NCBI GenBank assembly: GCA_964643605.1
Contig: CAZXTF010000002.1
Coordinates: 1-59,084 of the forward strand
DNA length: 59,084 nt
From: CAMTWJ01 sp964643605
GTDB lineage: Bacteria > Patescibacteriota > Saccharimonadia > Saccharimonadales > 2-12-FULL-41-12
Direction: 5' to 3'
This document shows, in pieces, positions 14,620 to 22,237 of this stretch. Each line of letters starts with the position of its first letter. Position 1 is the stretch's first letter. The notes below the pieces were generated by a model. That model saw only the letters and a list, made by a program, of their open reading frames with translations. It was not told the origin of the DNA and ran no database searches. The position numbers were made by a program, and so were the translations under genes.

Positions 14620-14625
14620 TATACT
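14620..14625 (+). promoter_or_regulatory. -10 element of ychF, leaderless spacing
   Basis: TATACT ends 8 nt before ATG 14634-14636, and no ribosome binding site intervenes. An in-frame TTG at 14628 is only 2 nt after the -10 and is unlikely as a start. Confidence 0.5.
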
Positions 14626-14633
14626 AGTTGGTA

Positions 14634-15713
14634 ATGAGTTTATCTATCGGGATTGTGGGATTGCCAAATGTCGGCAAGTCTACCCTCTTTAATGCACTAA
14701 CCAAGAATAATATCCTGGCAGCGAACTATCCGTTTGCAACCATCGAACCCAACACGGGTATTGTAGGTGTGCCCGATAAACGTCTGGCTAAACTGGCCGA
14801 GCTATACGGCAGCGAAAAGACCATTCCAGCTAGCGTAACATTTGTAGATATTGCGGGGCTGGTAAGCGGAGCAAGCCAGGGTGAAGGTTTGGGTAACCAA
14901 TTTTTGGCACACATCCGCAGCTGCAACGCCATTGTGCAGGTAGTGCGAGCTTTTGCGGATAACGATGTTGTTCATGTCAGCGAAACAATAGACTCAAAGC
15001 GAGATATTGAGGTAATAAATACCGAGCTGGTGCTGGCCGACCTGCAAACTGTTGAAAAGAGGATTCCACGTCTTGAAAAAGAGGTGCGAGCTAATCCGAA
15101 AGTCAAGAATATCCTCGACGAAACATTGAAAGTAAAAAAGTTACTCGATAGCGGAACGCCTGTGTCTGCGAACACCGAGCCGATCGATACGGAGCTAATT
15201 GGCGACCTGCAGCTCATTACCGCAAAACCGATGATGTACTTGTTTAATGTAGACGAAGAGACACTGGCAAGTGAGGCTAAGCGCAAAGAACTTTCGAGCC
15301 TAGTTGCACCTGCCCAGAGCTTGTTTGTTTGCGCCAAGCTAGAAAGCGAACTTTCGGGACTGGATGAAACAGATGCTGCTGAATTGCTCGAAAGTTACGG
15401 CGTAGAGGAATCTGGCCTAGATACCCTTGCTCACGCTGCATACGACACCTTGGGTTTGCAGAGTTATCTGACCGCTGGGCCAAAAGAAGTACGAGCCTGG
15501 ACTATCAAGCAAGGCGCCACAGCCCCACAGGCCGCTGGAGTGATTCATGGCGACTTTGAACGAGGATTTATCGCTGCACAAGTGGTAGATTATGATGATT
15601 TGGTTGCAGCTGGTTCTGAGGTAGCTGCCCGCAGTGCCGGAAAAATCCGCACCGAAGGCAAAGACTATTTCATGCAACCCGGTGATGTAGTCGAATTCCG
15701 TTTTAACGTGTAG
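14634..15713 (+). CDS. ychF: YchF/OLA1-family P-loop ATPase
   Basis: A 359-residue member of the Obg-related YchF family, ribosome-associated in bacteria and ATP- rather than GTP-preferring. It has G1 GLPNVGKST, G3 DIAGLVSGAS, a coiled-coil middle (about 120-200) and a C-terminal TGS domain (TYLTAG-like LTAGPKEVRAWTIKQGATAP and FYMQPGDVVEF-like tail). The usual NKxD motif is replaced, as in other YchF proteins (LFNVDEE here). Full length. Confidence 0.95.
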   Translation: MSLSIGIVGLPNVGKSTLFNALTKNNILAANYPFATIEPNTGIVGVPDKRLAKLAELYGSEKTIPASVTFVDIAGLVSGASQGEGLGNQFLAHIRSCNAIVQVVRAFADNDVVHVSETIDSKRDIEVINTELVLADLQTVEKRIPRLEKEVRANPKVKNILDETLKVKKLLDSGTPVSANTEPIDTELIGDLQLITAKPMMYLFNVDEETLASEAKRKELSSLVAPAQSLFVCAKLESELSGLDETDAAELLESYGVEESGLDTLAHAAYDTLGLQSYLTAGPKEVRAWTIKQGATAPQAAGVIHGDFERGFIAAQVVDYDDLVAAGSEVAARSAGKIRTEGKDYFMQPGDVVEFRFNV

Positions 15714-15746
15714 TTCTGTTTAGATAAAGCACTCTGAGTAAGCTTG

Positions 15747-15890
15747 TATAATCTTCTTTTGATAAAGAAGAGATTAAGCCGAGGACTGCCTGAGGAGAGA
15801 TAACGACGAGTTCCGGAGGCATAGTATACTTCTGGAACATAAAACTTAAACGGGCTGGGTTCTGCTCGGGGTGGCTTTTTTTGCCTATTT
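15747..15890 (+). ncRNA. Possible small structured RNA with intrinsic terminator
   Basis: A TATAAT (15747-15752) is followed by a perfect 7-bp hairpin (CTTCTTT 15753-15759, AAAGAAG 15764-15770) and then a domain. In that domain AAGCC (15776-15780) can pair with GGCTT just before a T7 run (about 15878-15884), TGCCT with AGGCA, and GTTCC with GGAAC. The G-rich 3' side (GGGCTGGGTTCTGCTCGGGG) has no local partner, so termination would need the 5' AAGCC/CGAG. I see none of the consensus blocks of SRP RNA, tmRNA, RNase P or a T-box. Whether it is a free RNA or an attenuator for the ABC genes is open. Confidence 0.4.
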
Positions 15891-15971
15891 TTTGGAGCTA
15901 ATGCGAAAAAGTAGGTCGATTATAAGGATGGGATGCTAATCGAAACTATTTACTGATCATAAAAACATCGG

Positions 15972-16007
15972 CTTTACATTGTAAAGTAACTTGTTATCCC
16001 TTATACT
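15972..16007 (+). promoter_or_regulatory. Promoter and palindromic operator of the ABC exporter
   Basis: TTGTAA (15979-15984), a 17-nt spacer and TATACT (16002-16007) form the promoter. A perfect 7-1-7 palindrome, CTTTACA (15972-15978) and TGTAAAG (15980-15986), covers the -35, the classic position for a repressor. Such palindromic operators often control ABC exporter pairs; no regulator gene is adjacent. Confidence 0.65.
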
Positions 16008-16019
16008 GGAGCTAAGTTT

Positions 16020-16775
16020 ATGAGTGCACTCGTTGTCGAAAATCTAAAAAAGACTTATGACGACGGCAAGGTAAAAGCTCTCAAGGGAGTGAGCTTGGAG
16101 ATTGCCGAGGGTTCTTTTTATGGTCTGCTCGGACCAAATGGAGCTGGTAAGTCTACCCTGATTCATAGCGTTACTGGCCTAGTGTTGCCTACCGGCGGAA
16201 ATACCAAAGTTTTTGGTAAAGATGCGGTGGATGAATATCGAGAAGCTAGAGCTATGGTTGGTTTTGCCGCCCAAGAGATTAACTTGGACTGGTTTTTAAC
16301 GGTAGAGGGTACGCTGGACTACCACGGCCGCTACTTTGGCATGGACAAAAAGAGTCGAAAAGCTCGAGCTGAAAAGCTAATGAAGATTTTTTCGCTCACG
16401 GACAAGCGAGATACTAGGACCAACTTTCTTTCTGGAGGTATGAAACGACGAGTAGTGATTGCCCGAGCCTTGATGCACGAACCAAAACTGCTGATTTTGG
16501 ATGAGCCAACCGCTGGTGTTGATGTGGAGTTGCGGCATGAGTTGTGGGAATACATGGAAAAACTAAACCGTGAAGAAGGAACCACTATCCTTTTGACGAC
16601 GCATTATATCGAAGAAGCTGAGCGGTTATGCGACAAAATCTCGCTTATTAACCAGGGTAAGTTAGTCAAAACCGGCACGGTGAGTGAGCTGAAAAAAGCC
16701 TACAAAAAGAAAACTCTGGAAGATGTGTATCTGGAGGCAATTTATAAGAAAAATAACAGGGGTAAGAAGAAATGA
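16020..16775 (+). CDS. ABC-2-type transporter ATP-binding protein
   Basis: A 251-residue nucleotide-binding domain. Walker A is GPNGAGKST (38-46), the signature LSGGMKRR follows, then Walker B LLILDEPTAGVD and a switch His in LLTTHYIEEAERLCD. This arrangement is typical of DrrA/NatA-type exporters for drugs, lipids or polysaccharides. About half of its Arg codons are CGA. GGAG lies 8 nt before the ATG. It overlaps the permease gene by 4 nt (ATGA). Confidence 0.93.
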   Translation: MSALVVENLKKTYDDGKVKALKGVSLEIAEGSFYGLLGPNGAGKSTLIHSVTGLVLPTGGNTKVFGKDAVDEYREARAMVGFAAQEINLDWFLTVEGTLDYHGRYFGMDKKSRKARAEKLMKIFSLTDKRDTRTNFLSGGMKRRVVIARALMHEPKLLILDEPTAGVDVELRHELWEYMEKLNREEGTTILLTTHYIEEAERLCDKISLINQGKLVKTGTVSELKKAYKKKTLEDVYLEAIYKKNNRGKKK

Positions 16776-17533
16776 TGGTCGGCTGGCTAGGAGTTCTGCG
16801 CCGAGAGTGTGAACGAATCTGGGTTATCAAACGCCAGACTATTGGGGCGCCACTGCTCGAGACATACCTGTACATCAGTGTGTTTGGCGCAGCTTTGGGC
16901 AGCAAGATTGATAACTTAAATGGCGTGAGCTACATTGTGTTTATTATCCCTGGGTTGGCGATGATGGCATTGGCGATGAATGCCTTTTCTAATAATGCCT
17001 CGAGTTTGTTACAGCAAAAAATGATGCGAGCGATCGACGACCAGCTAACTTCGCCTATTTCGCATGGCGGGCTACTGGTAGCATTTACGCTTGGTGGATT
17101 TATCCGAGGGGCTATTATCTCTGGTTTAACACTTCTGACTGCAGGACTTTTGGTACACGATATGCCGTTTGCACATCCTTGGCTACTACTGCTTAGTATG
17201 ACAATAATCGGTCTCTTTTTTGCTTCGTTTGGTGTTTTGATTGGCCTCAGAGCAAAGGTATTCGACAACTTGAGTTTTTATCAGACCTTTATTATCCAGC
17301 CGCTTATCTTTTTGGGTGGCGTGTTCTACTCAACAAATCTGTTGAGCGGAGTTTTTAAGACACTAACCGAACTGAATCCAATTTATTACATGATTAATAC
17401 CGTACGATATTCGATGCTTGGCCATGCCGATGTAAACCCGGCAATTGCGCTGCCAATTATTACAGCGGTAACTCTTGCACTTATTACCTTTAACTACTAT
17501 CTCTTTAAGAAGGGGCACAATCTGCGCTCTTAG
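16772..17533 (+). CDS. ABC-2-type transporter permease
   Basis: A 253-residue integral membrane protein with about six helices and the ABC-2 pattern (N-terminal amphipathic segment before the first helix, LTSPISHGGLL in the first cytoplasmic loop, LNPIYYMINTVRYSMLG near the end). It pairs with the ATPase encoded just upstream to form an exporter. Substrate unknown. A second ATG at 16775 is an equally possible start. Confidence 0.9.
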   Translation: MMVGWLGVLRRECERIWVIKRQTIGAPLLETYLYISVFGAALGSKIDNLNGVSYIVFIIPGLAMMALAMNAFSNNASSLLQQKMMRAIDDQLTSPISHGGLLVAFTLGGFIRGAIISGLTLLTAGLLVHDMPFAHPWLLLLSMTIIGLFFASFGVLIGLRAKVFDNLSFYQTFIIQPLIFLGGVFYSTNLLSGVFKTLTELNPIYYMINTVRYSMLGHADVNPAIALPIITAVTLALITFNYYLFKKGHNLRS

Positions 17534-17546
17534 CCAAAGTGTTTCT

Positions 17547-18482
17547 TTACGGATTGAGCTCGGATTCGACGGCTTTTGTTATCTGAGCAATTTGCGTAAA
17601 GTTACCACCTTTGCTCATCACAACAATCACGTATGAGCGCTTGCCATGCGTGACAATACCAGCATCATGTGTGACGGTCTCTGTCTGGCCAGTTTTGTTG
17701 GCTGTACGACAGTTGGTGCAACCAGAAGGTAATCCTTCGGTAAATTTCTGGGCATAGAGTGAATCAAAGACAAGGCGACGGGCTTTATCGCTAAGCATTT
17801 TACCTTTTTTGAGGTTTACGAGGAGATCTCCTACTTCGCTGGCTGTCGTCTGTGGCGTACCATTTAGTGTAGTCTTGCTGTAGCCAAGGCTTTTGTTGAA
17901 CTGGTCGATGTAGTTCCAGTTGACCATTGAGCCGATAAATCGAGCACAGTCGTTGTCTGAAACACGAAGCATGCTGTCGACACAGTCATCTAGTTTTGTA
18001 TTACCGATATGATAATATTGCCACTTATTAGTCGGGGTTTTGCTCTCAAGTGGTGCTAGAAGAAACAGTTTGGATAAGCTAGCAGCGTCATATACTTGAT
18101 CGGCGTTTATATTGGCAGCCCTACCAGTATCGAGGTCTTGTACGTAGACGGACCATTGCTGCTGCTCTGGAAACTCTTTTATAACTTTATTAATAGAACT
18201 TTCGAGGGCTTTGTCTTGTTTTGGCAGGCTTGTTGCCACAGGAATACTGTCGTCGGTAACTTGTGGGTTTGGTGCATTCTCGGTAGCCTCAACTGCCTGG
18301 TTATTACGAACTGTGCTGGCAAAGACTGACACAATATCGGCCCTTATAAGCCCGCCAGCAAGCAACAGCATGGCAAAAACACCAACTGTGTTACGTAATT
18401 TGTGAGAGGTGCGTGTTACGCCTCGTCTGTAGTGGAAATGGGCTGGCTTTTTTAACCCAGAACCCAGGGTTTGTTTCCTCAT
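17547..18482 (-). CDS. Membrane-anchored beta-lactamase-fold (PBP-like) serine hydrolase
   Basis: A 311-residue protein with a cytoplasmic N-terminus, one membrane helix (about 32-50), a Pro/Thr-rich linker and a class-A-like domain outside the cell. The three catalytic motifs are present: SLSK (135-138), SDN (175-177) and KTG (263-265). The omega-loop ExxLN of class A beta-lactamases is not seen, so efficient deacylation of beta-lactams is doubtful and a role on peptidoglycan is more likely. Two Cys in GCTNCR could form a disulfide. It converges with the ABC permease 13 bp apart. Confidence 0.85.
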   Translation of the reverse strand: MRKQTLGSGLKKPAHFHYRRGVTRTSHKLRNTVGVFAMLLLAGGLIRADIVSVFASTVRNNQAVEATENAPNPQVTDDSIPVATSLPKQDKALESSINKVIKEFPEQQQWSVYVQDLDTGRAANINADQVYDAASLSKLFLLAPLESKTPTNKWQYYHIGNTKLDDCVDSMLRVSDNDCARFIGSMVNWNYIDQFNKSLGYSKTTLNGTPQTTASEVGDLLVNLKKGKMLSDKARRLVFDSLYAQKFTEGLPSGCTNCRTANKTGQTETVTHDAGIVTHGKRSYVIVVMSKGGNFTQIAQITKAVESELNP

Positions 18483-18649
18483 AGTTTTTGTCTCGTTTTT
18501 TAGTGTTCGATTTTAAATTTTAGCCGTGTTTTTATCTGTTGGCCTTATACCTGGTACAGTAGCACAAGCATATGCATGATGCAAACATTTTTTATACAAT
18601 TTTGTGCTTTTTGGGCTTCTACTAAGCGAACAAATTTTTGTGTATGTGC

Positions 18650-19306
18650 TTACCAATTGAGTATTATTTTTTTGGTAATCTCCACCGCCTGCTCATGAGT
18701 CGGTATGCTATTGTCCTCGTAATAGTGGTCGGTGGCCATATAATTTTCGATTACACCCATACAAAAAATTTCGTCAGCGGCTAAATGCATGTAATCAACT
18801 ACCGACAATGTGGCGATTGGCGTGGCTATAATAATTTTTCGAACTGCAATTGGTTTTAAGAAATCCACAGCTATTTCGAGCTTTAGCGGATCCTTTACGC
18901 CATCCGAAACCAAAATAATTTCATGTCGTTTGAGCAATTGCTTATTGATAACACCATCTCGGCCGATGATTCGATTGAGTTTTTGGAATGCCCTCAAGCG
19001 CTCTTGATCAATCACCTGACGGTAATCACTTTTGATCTCTTCTATCTGGCCTGAGGAATACAGGCTATTGTACATAAAGTTTCCTTCGGACGAGGTGATT
19101 CCTGCTGTACCCTCTCCTGGGATATCTATATTTTCGGTTTTGAGAATGTACATGGCGGCATGAATACGACGAGATATCTCCGCTCCAACCAATGCGCCAC
19201 CTTCATCCAAAGTGATAACTGCAGGATTTACATAAAATGCACCTGCTGCTCTGATTTTCTCGGCCAATAGGCGGCCAGCCTCACTCCGGTCTTTAAAATA
19301 GTGCAT
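18650..19306 (-). CDS. Phosphoribosyltransferase-fold protein with atypical PRPP loop
   Basis: A 218-residue protein opening FKDRSEAGRLLAEKI, the usual start of stand-alone PRTase-fold proteins, with LDEGGALVGAEISRRI next. At the PRPP-loop position it has IILVSDGVKDPLKLEIAVDF instead of the usual acidic pair followed by GxxTG, so PRPP binding is uncertain. In place of a nucleotide-salvage enzyme it may be a divergent hydrolase or a regulator. It is 27 bp downstream of tlyA in the same direction. Confidence 0.75.
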   Translation of the reverse strand: MHYFKDRSEAGRLLAEKIRAAGAFYVNPAVITLDEGGALVGAEISRRIHAAMYILKTENIDIPGEGTAGITSSEGNFMYNSLYSSGQIEEIKSDYRQVIDQERLRAFQKLNRIIGRDGVINKQLLKRHEIILVSDGVKDPLKLEIAVDFLKPIAVRKIIIATPIATLSVVDYMHLAADEIFCMGVIENYMATDHYYEDNSIPTHEQAVEITKKIILNW

Positions 19307-19333
19307 CGTTGGGGGTATTTTAGCACAAACGGT

Positions 19334-20056
19334 TTAGCTTCTTGGTAAGGCCTTTAAGGAGTAGAAGCGCTCCTGATTGCCCTTCTCGCCCATTACTTTG
19401 CTGTCTGACTTATCAATAATCTTGAAATACTTGGTGGCCCAATTTTCAAAATCTTTTAGGATTTGGCGGCGCATTTTGTCATTTTTTATTACACCTTTAT
19501 GTTTAAGGGAGTCGCCAGCTTCAAACTGGGGCTTCACCATTGCAATAATGAGGGCTTTTTGGCCAGCCAAGTTGGCAATGTGAGGTAACACCTCTCGAAG
19601 AGATATAAAAGATACATCGATTACTACAATATCAACCGAGCTACTAAGTTTAGAAACATCTCGAATGTCTGTCTGCTCATGCAGCTCTATATTTGTATTA
19701 GTTCGGAGACTTGGGTGCAGTTGATTTGTGCCTACATCTACCGCAATAACTTTGCGAGCGCCACGGCTTAGAGCAAAATCGGTAAACCCTCCAGTACTAC
19801 TACCCACATCTAGGACTACCTGGTTTTTAAAATTAAGGGAGAGGTCTGCTGCAACAGAGGCCAGCTTAAGTCCAGCCCGAGAAACATACTGCTCTTTTGC
19901 CAAGAGTTTCATACGGTCTTTTGGCTGTACATTGTGCCCCGTTTTAGTTACGACACTACCGTTTACCTGAACTTGCCCCAAGCGGATATAACTCTCAGCC
20001 TGGCTTCTTGTGCTTACCAAACCTCTGTTTAATAACTCTTTATCGAGCCTACTCAT
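19334..20056 (-). CDS. tlyA: TlyA-family rRNA 2'-O-methyltransferase
   Basis: A 240-residue protein with an S4 RNA-binding domain at the N-terminus (SRLDKELLNRGLVSTRSQAE, about 1-60) and an FtsJ-like SAM-dependent methyltransferase domain (VVLDVGSSTGGFTDFALSRG for SAM binding, VVIDVSFISL later, LIIAMVKPQFE). Members methylate ribosomal RNA cytidines. A -10-like TATTGT ends 6 nt before the ATG, though the gene is also downstream of efp on the same strand. Confidence 0.92.
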   Translation of the reverse strand: MSRLDKELLNRGLVSTRSQAESYIRLGQVQVNGSVVTKTGHNVQPKDRMKLLAKEQYVSRAGLKLASVAADLSLNFKNQVVLDVGSSTGGFTDFALSRGARKVIAVDVGTNQLHPSLRTNTNIELHEQTDIRDVSKLSSSVDIVVIDVSFISLREVLPHIANLAGQKALIIAMVKPQFEAGDSLKHKGVIKNDKMRRQILKDFENWATKYFKIIDKSDSKVMGEKGNQERFYSLKALPRS

Positions 20057-20070
20057 CTTTATACAATACG

Positions 20071-20265
20071 CTAGTTTCGTATTTCGGCAATATAGCTCTG
20101 TATTGCCCCACGAAGAACCCTGCTCCTCCGAAGATCTTCTTTGCTTACGGGAGAATTCTCAGATCTAAGAGGCTCTCCTTCACTAAAGTCTTGATGCTCA
20201 GCTATTGCACCCTCAACAGTTTGAGAACCCTCTGTTGCCTCTACTAATCTATTTCTTTCGCTCAC
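20071..20265 (-). CDS. Small protein of unknown function translationally coupled to efp
   Basis: A 64-residue charged protein starting at GTG 20263-20265 and overlapping the efp stop by 17 nt. The start is supported by a perfect AGGAGG followed by six bases, then GTG, the strongest ribosome binding site I noticed in the window. The product is Glu/Arg/Ser-rich, with a helical C-terminus (KEDLRRSRVLRGAIQSYIAE). No family recognised. Conserved placement between efp and tlyA in relatives would settle whether it is real. Confidence 0.65.
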   Translation of the reverse strand: MSERNRLVEATEGSQTVEGAIAEHQDFSEGEPLRSENSPVSKEDLRRSRVLRGAIQSYIAEIRN

Positions 20266-20812
20266 GATATCCTCCTGTTGCTGTATCTACACTTATTATG
20301 TCGCCAGTTTTTATGAAAGCCGGAACCTTTACCACCGCTCCTGTCTCGAGTGTTGCATCTTTGGTAATCGAACTTGTGGTGTCACCTTTTACTGCATCTT
20401 CGGTGTAGGTTACTTCTAGATAAACATTTTTGGGTAAGTCTACGCTGATAATCTGTCCGTTATAGCTTTGAGTTTGTACTTTATCACCTTCTTTCAAGTA
20501 TACTGCTGGGTCGCCTACAATATCTGCCGCTATTTCGTGGGTTTCAAAAGTATTGTCATCCATAAAGAAGTACGTATTGCCCTCTTTATAGAGATATTGA
20601 GCATTTCCATTGGCTACATCAGCCTGGGCAATAGATTCGTTGCCCTTAAAAGTTTTGTCGAGAACTTTGCCGTCGATAAGACTCTTGATCTTTACATTAA
20701 CAATTGAGCCACCTCGACCAAGAACTTTCTGACCATACTCAACTACCCGGTACGGCGTACCGTCCAGTTCAAAAATAGTGCCTTTTTTAAGGTCTGTTAT
20801 GCCAAATGCCAA
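20249..20812 (-). CDS. efp: Translation elongation factor P
   Basis: A 187-residue three-domain EF-P (KOW-like N-terminal domain, two OB domains, C-terminus GDIISVDTATGGYRERKK). EF-P relieves ribosome stalling at polyproline. The loop that carries the modified Lys34 in E. coli (KPGKGQ) reads VLGRGGS here, so an Arg (R33) stands at the tip. The modification system, if any, must differ from EpmA; no such gene is in the window. It is 5 bp after rpsR and overlaps a small coupled gene. Confidence 0.95.
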   Translation of the reverse strand: MAFGITDLKKGTIFELDGTPYRVVEYGQKVLGRGGSIVNVKIKSLIDGKVLDKTFKGNESIAQADVANGNAQYLYKEGNTYFFMDDNTFETHEIAADIVGDPAVYLKEGDKVQTQSYNGQIISVDLPKNVYLEVTYTEDAVKGDTTSSITKDATLETGAVVKVPAFIKTGDIISVDTATGGYRERKK

Positions 20813-20817
20813 AAGAA

Positions 20818-21021
20818 CTATCCTTTAACTACGAATGGTAACAATGCCAAGTGACGAGCTCGCTTGATAGCGACTGCTAGGTGTCGCTGCTGACTTTCGG
20901 TAAGACCAGTTTTTTTACGGCTCTCGATCTGTCCATATTGGTTTACATAGCGCTGCAAAGTTTTAAAATCTTTGTAGTCAAAAAAAGCTACGTCTGTTCG
21001 GTGTTTAAATATTTTTGCCAT
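20818..21021 (-). CDS. rpsR: Ribosomal protein bS18
   Basis: A 67-residue bS18 with the typical core DVAFFDYKDFKTLQRYV...GQIESRKKTGLTESQQRHLAVAIKRARHLALLPF. It forms a heterodimer with bS6 on the 30S platform. It lies in the usual rpsF-ssb-rpsR operon, but is separated from ssb by a 223-nt gap filled with a large inverted-repeat element. An AGAAAGGAATT site precedes the ATG. Confidence 0.96.
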   Translation of the reverse strand: MAKIFKHRTDVAFFDYKDFKTLQRYVNQYGQIESRKKTGLTESQQRHLAVAIKRARHLALLPFVVKG

Positions 21022-21076
21022 CTCTAAATTCCTTTCTACTTAAATATTTATTGGTTTCTAACTTTTTGCTTGAGAT

Positions 21077-21251
21077 ATTTTAACAACTTAGCTTGGGTGC
21101 AATGCAAGGAAGGTGTCGAGAACCGAACGACCTGTACTCTCCGTACAGGGAGAGAGGATCACAGACTTCCTGACACCGCAGTGCCCCAAGAGCATTTACA
21201 GCGTTGCCAGCTCTGCTGGTAAGCAGGTAAATGCGACTAAGTTGTTAAAAT
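21077..21251. ncRNA. Large structured RNA element between ssb and rpsR (15-bp perfect terminal inverted repeat)
   Basis: Terminal arms 21077-21091 and 21237-21251 are perfectly complementary over 15 bp; the right arm includes the ssb stop codon. Inside, CTTGGG (21092-21097) pairs with CCCAAG (21185-21190) and GGTGTC (21112-21117) with GACACC (21172-21177). CCTGTAC (21131-21137) and GTACAGG (21143-21149) form a hairpin. GCATTTAC (21192-21199) pairs with GTAAATGC (21227-21234) around CCAGC-TCT-GCTGG (21207-21219). The result is a three-way junction closed by a long stem. On the minus strand it is co-transcribed with the operon and could control rpsR. I recognise no known family, and the coding strand of the element is not decidable. 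Confidence 0.7.
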
Positions 21252-21709
21252 GGGACGTCGTCGAGGTTGATAGGCTCATCACCTACATCCTCAATTACTA
21301 CGTCTTTTTTCTTGCTTTTTGATGCTGGAGTATCATCTGTTGCTGGGCTTGCAGGAGTAAAATCTCCTCCGCTTTCACCTCGAGAACCTAAGAATGTTAC
21401 ATCTTGTGCCACAACTTCGAGCTTGCTACGTTTTTGACCATCTTGCTCCCAAGATCGGCTCTGCAAACGTCCGTTTACAAGCACTGGTCGGCCTTTTGTC
21501 ACATATTGTGCAACACGCTCACCCAAAGGACCCCAGGCAACAATGTCTACGTAATCTGTTGCTTCTTTCCAGTCACCATCTTGACCCTTATAACTACGAT
21601 TGAGCGCCAAACTAAAGCTTGTTACACTCTGCCCACTCGGAATCTGTCGTAGCTCCGGGTCTCTTGTTAAATTACCCATTAAAATTACTTGGTTAAAACT
21701 TCGTGCCAT
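21245..21709 (-). CDS. ssb: Single-stranded DNA-binding protein
   Basis: A 154-residue SSB with an OB fold (MARSFNQVILMGNLTRDPEL, then YVDIVAWGPLGERVAQYVTKGRPVLVNGRLQSR), a Pro/Ser/Asp-rich linker and an acidic tail ending DLDDVPF-like (INLDDVPF), the standard partner-binding tip. I chose ATG 21707-21709 over an upstream in-frame ATG, since the OB fold starts here and a GGGGAG site lies 10 nt before. Second gene of the rpsF operon. Confidence 0.96.
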   Translation of the reverse strand: MARSFNQVILMGNLTRDPELRQIPSGQSVTSFSLALNRSYKGQDGDWKEATDYVDIVAWGPLGERVAQYVTKGRPVLVNGRLQSRSWEQDGQKRSKLEVVAQDVTFLGSRGESGGDFTPASPATDDTPASKSKKKDVVIEDVGDEPINLDDVPF

Positions 21710-21762
21710 TTTGTTGCACTCCCCTCTCTGCAAACTATGTGCAGTTAATTAGTAAGTATATA

Positions 21763-22140
21763 TTACTCTTTATCTTCGTTTTCGTCAGCTGTTTCACTAC
21801 GTTCGGCAGCCTTTTTGGCTTTTTCTGCTTTAGCTTCTTCTGCCTTAGCAATTGCCTTGAGGTCTGGCCGAGTGATGAGATACCGAATAACTTCATCGGT
21901 AATATTGAGCGTTGACTCTACTTTTTGCACACCTTCACCCGGCATTTCTACCGTATAGAACACGTACACAGCATGGTCATGCTTGGCAATTGGATACGCA
22001 AGTTTTTTCTTGCCCCAATTGTCTTCGGCCGTAACTTTACCACCGTTGTCGGTAATAAGTTTTTTGACCTTAGCTTCTGCTTTACTGAGATCAACTTCTA
22101 GCTGCGGGTCATAAAGCACCGCAATCTCGTACTGATTCAT
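21763..22140 (-). CDS. rpsF: Ribosomal protein bS6
   Basis: A 125-residue bS6 (MNQYEIAVLYDPQLEVDLSK, then KLAYPIAKHDHAVYVFYTVE) with a C-terminal Lys/Ala/Glu-rich tail (AEEAKAEKAKKAAERSETAD). AAGGAG lies 7 nt before ATG 22138-22140, which fixes the start; the longer in-frame ATG at 22173 has none. First gene of the rpsF-ssb-rpsR-efp operon. Confidence 0.95.
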   Translation of the reverse strand: MNQYEIAVLYDPQLEVDLSKAEAKVKKLITDNGGKVTAEDNWGKKKLAYPIAKHDHAVYVFYTVEMPGEGVQKVESTLNITDEVIRYLITRPDLKAIAKAEEAKAEKAKKAAERSETADENEDKE

Positions 22141-22207
22141 CTTCAGCTCCTTTTGGTTAAAGCCTACGCACACTAGCAGTCGTAAGCTGGGCTAATATTG
22201 TAGGACT

Positions 22208-22236
22208 ATTTTACCACACTTAACAGATACGAGCAA
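22208..22236 (-). promoter_or_regulatory. Promoter of the rpsF-ssb-rpsR-efp operon
   Basis: On the minus strand TTGCTC (22231-22236), a 17-nt spacer and an extended -10 TGGTAAAAT (hexamer 22208-22213). About 60 nt of leader follow, in which CCTAC and GTAGG can pair. I do not see the CCG bulge expected of the S6:S18 autoregulatory leader. Confidence 0.6.
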
Positions 22237-22237
22237 C

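Noticed and set aside
15747..15890. SRP RNA, RNase P RNA, tmRNA or T-box at this site
   Set aside because: None of the consensus blocks (for example the SRP apical loop or the T-box GGGTGG-ACC) is present.
22141..22207. S6:S18 autoregulatory leader before rpsF
   Set aside because: No CCG-containing bulge with the matching stem; only a weak CCTAC/GTAGG pair is seen.
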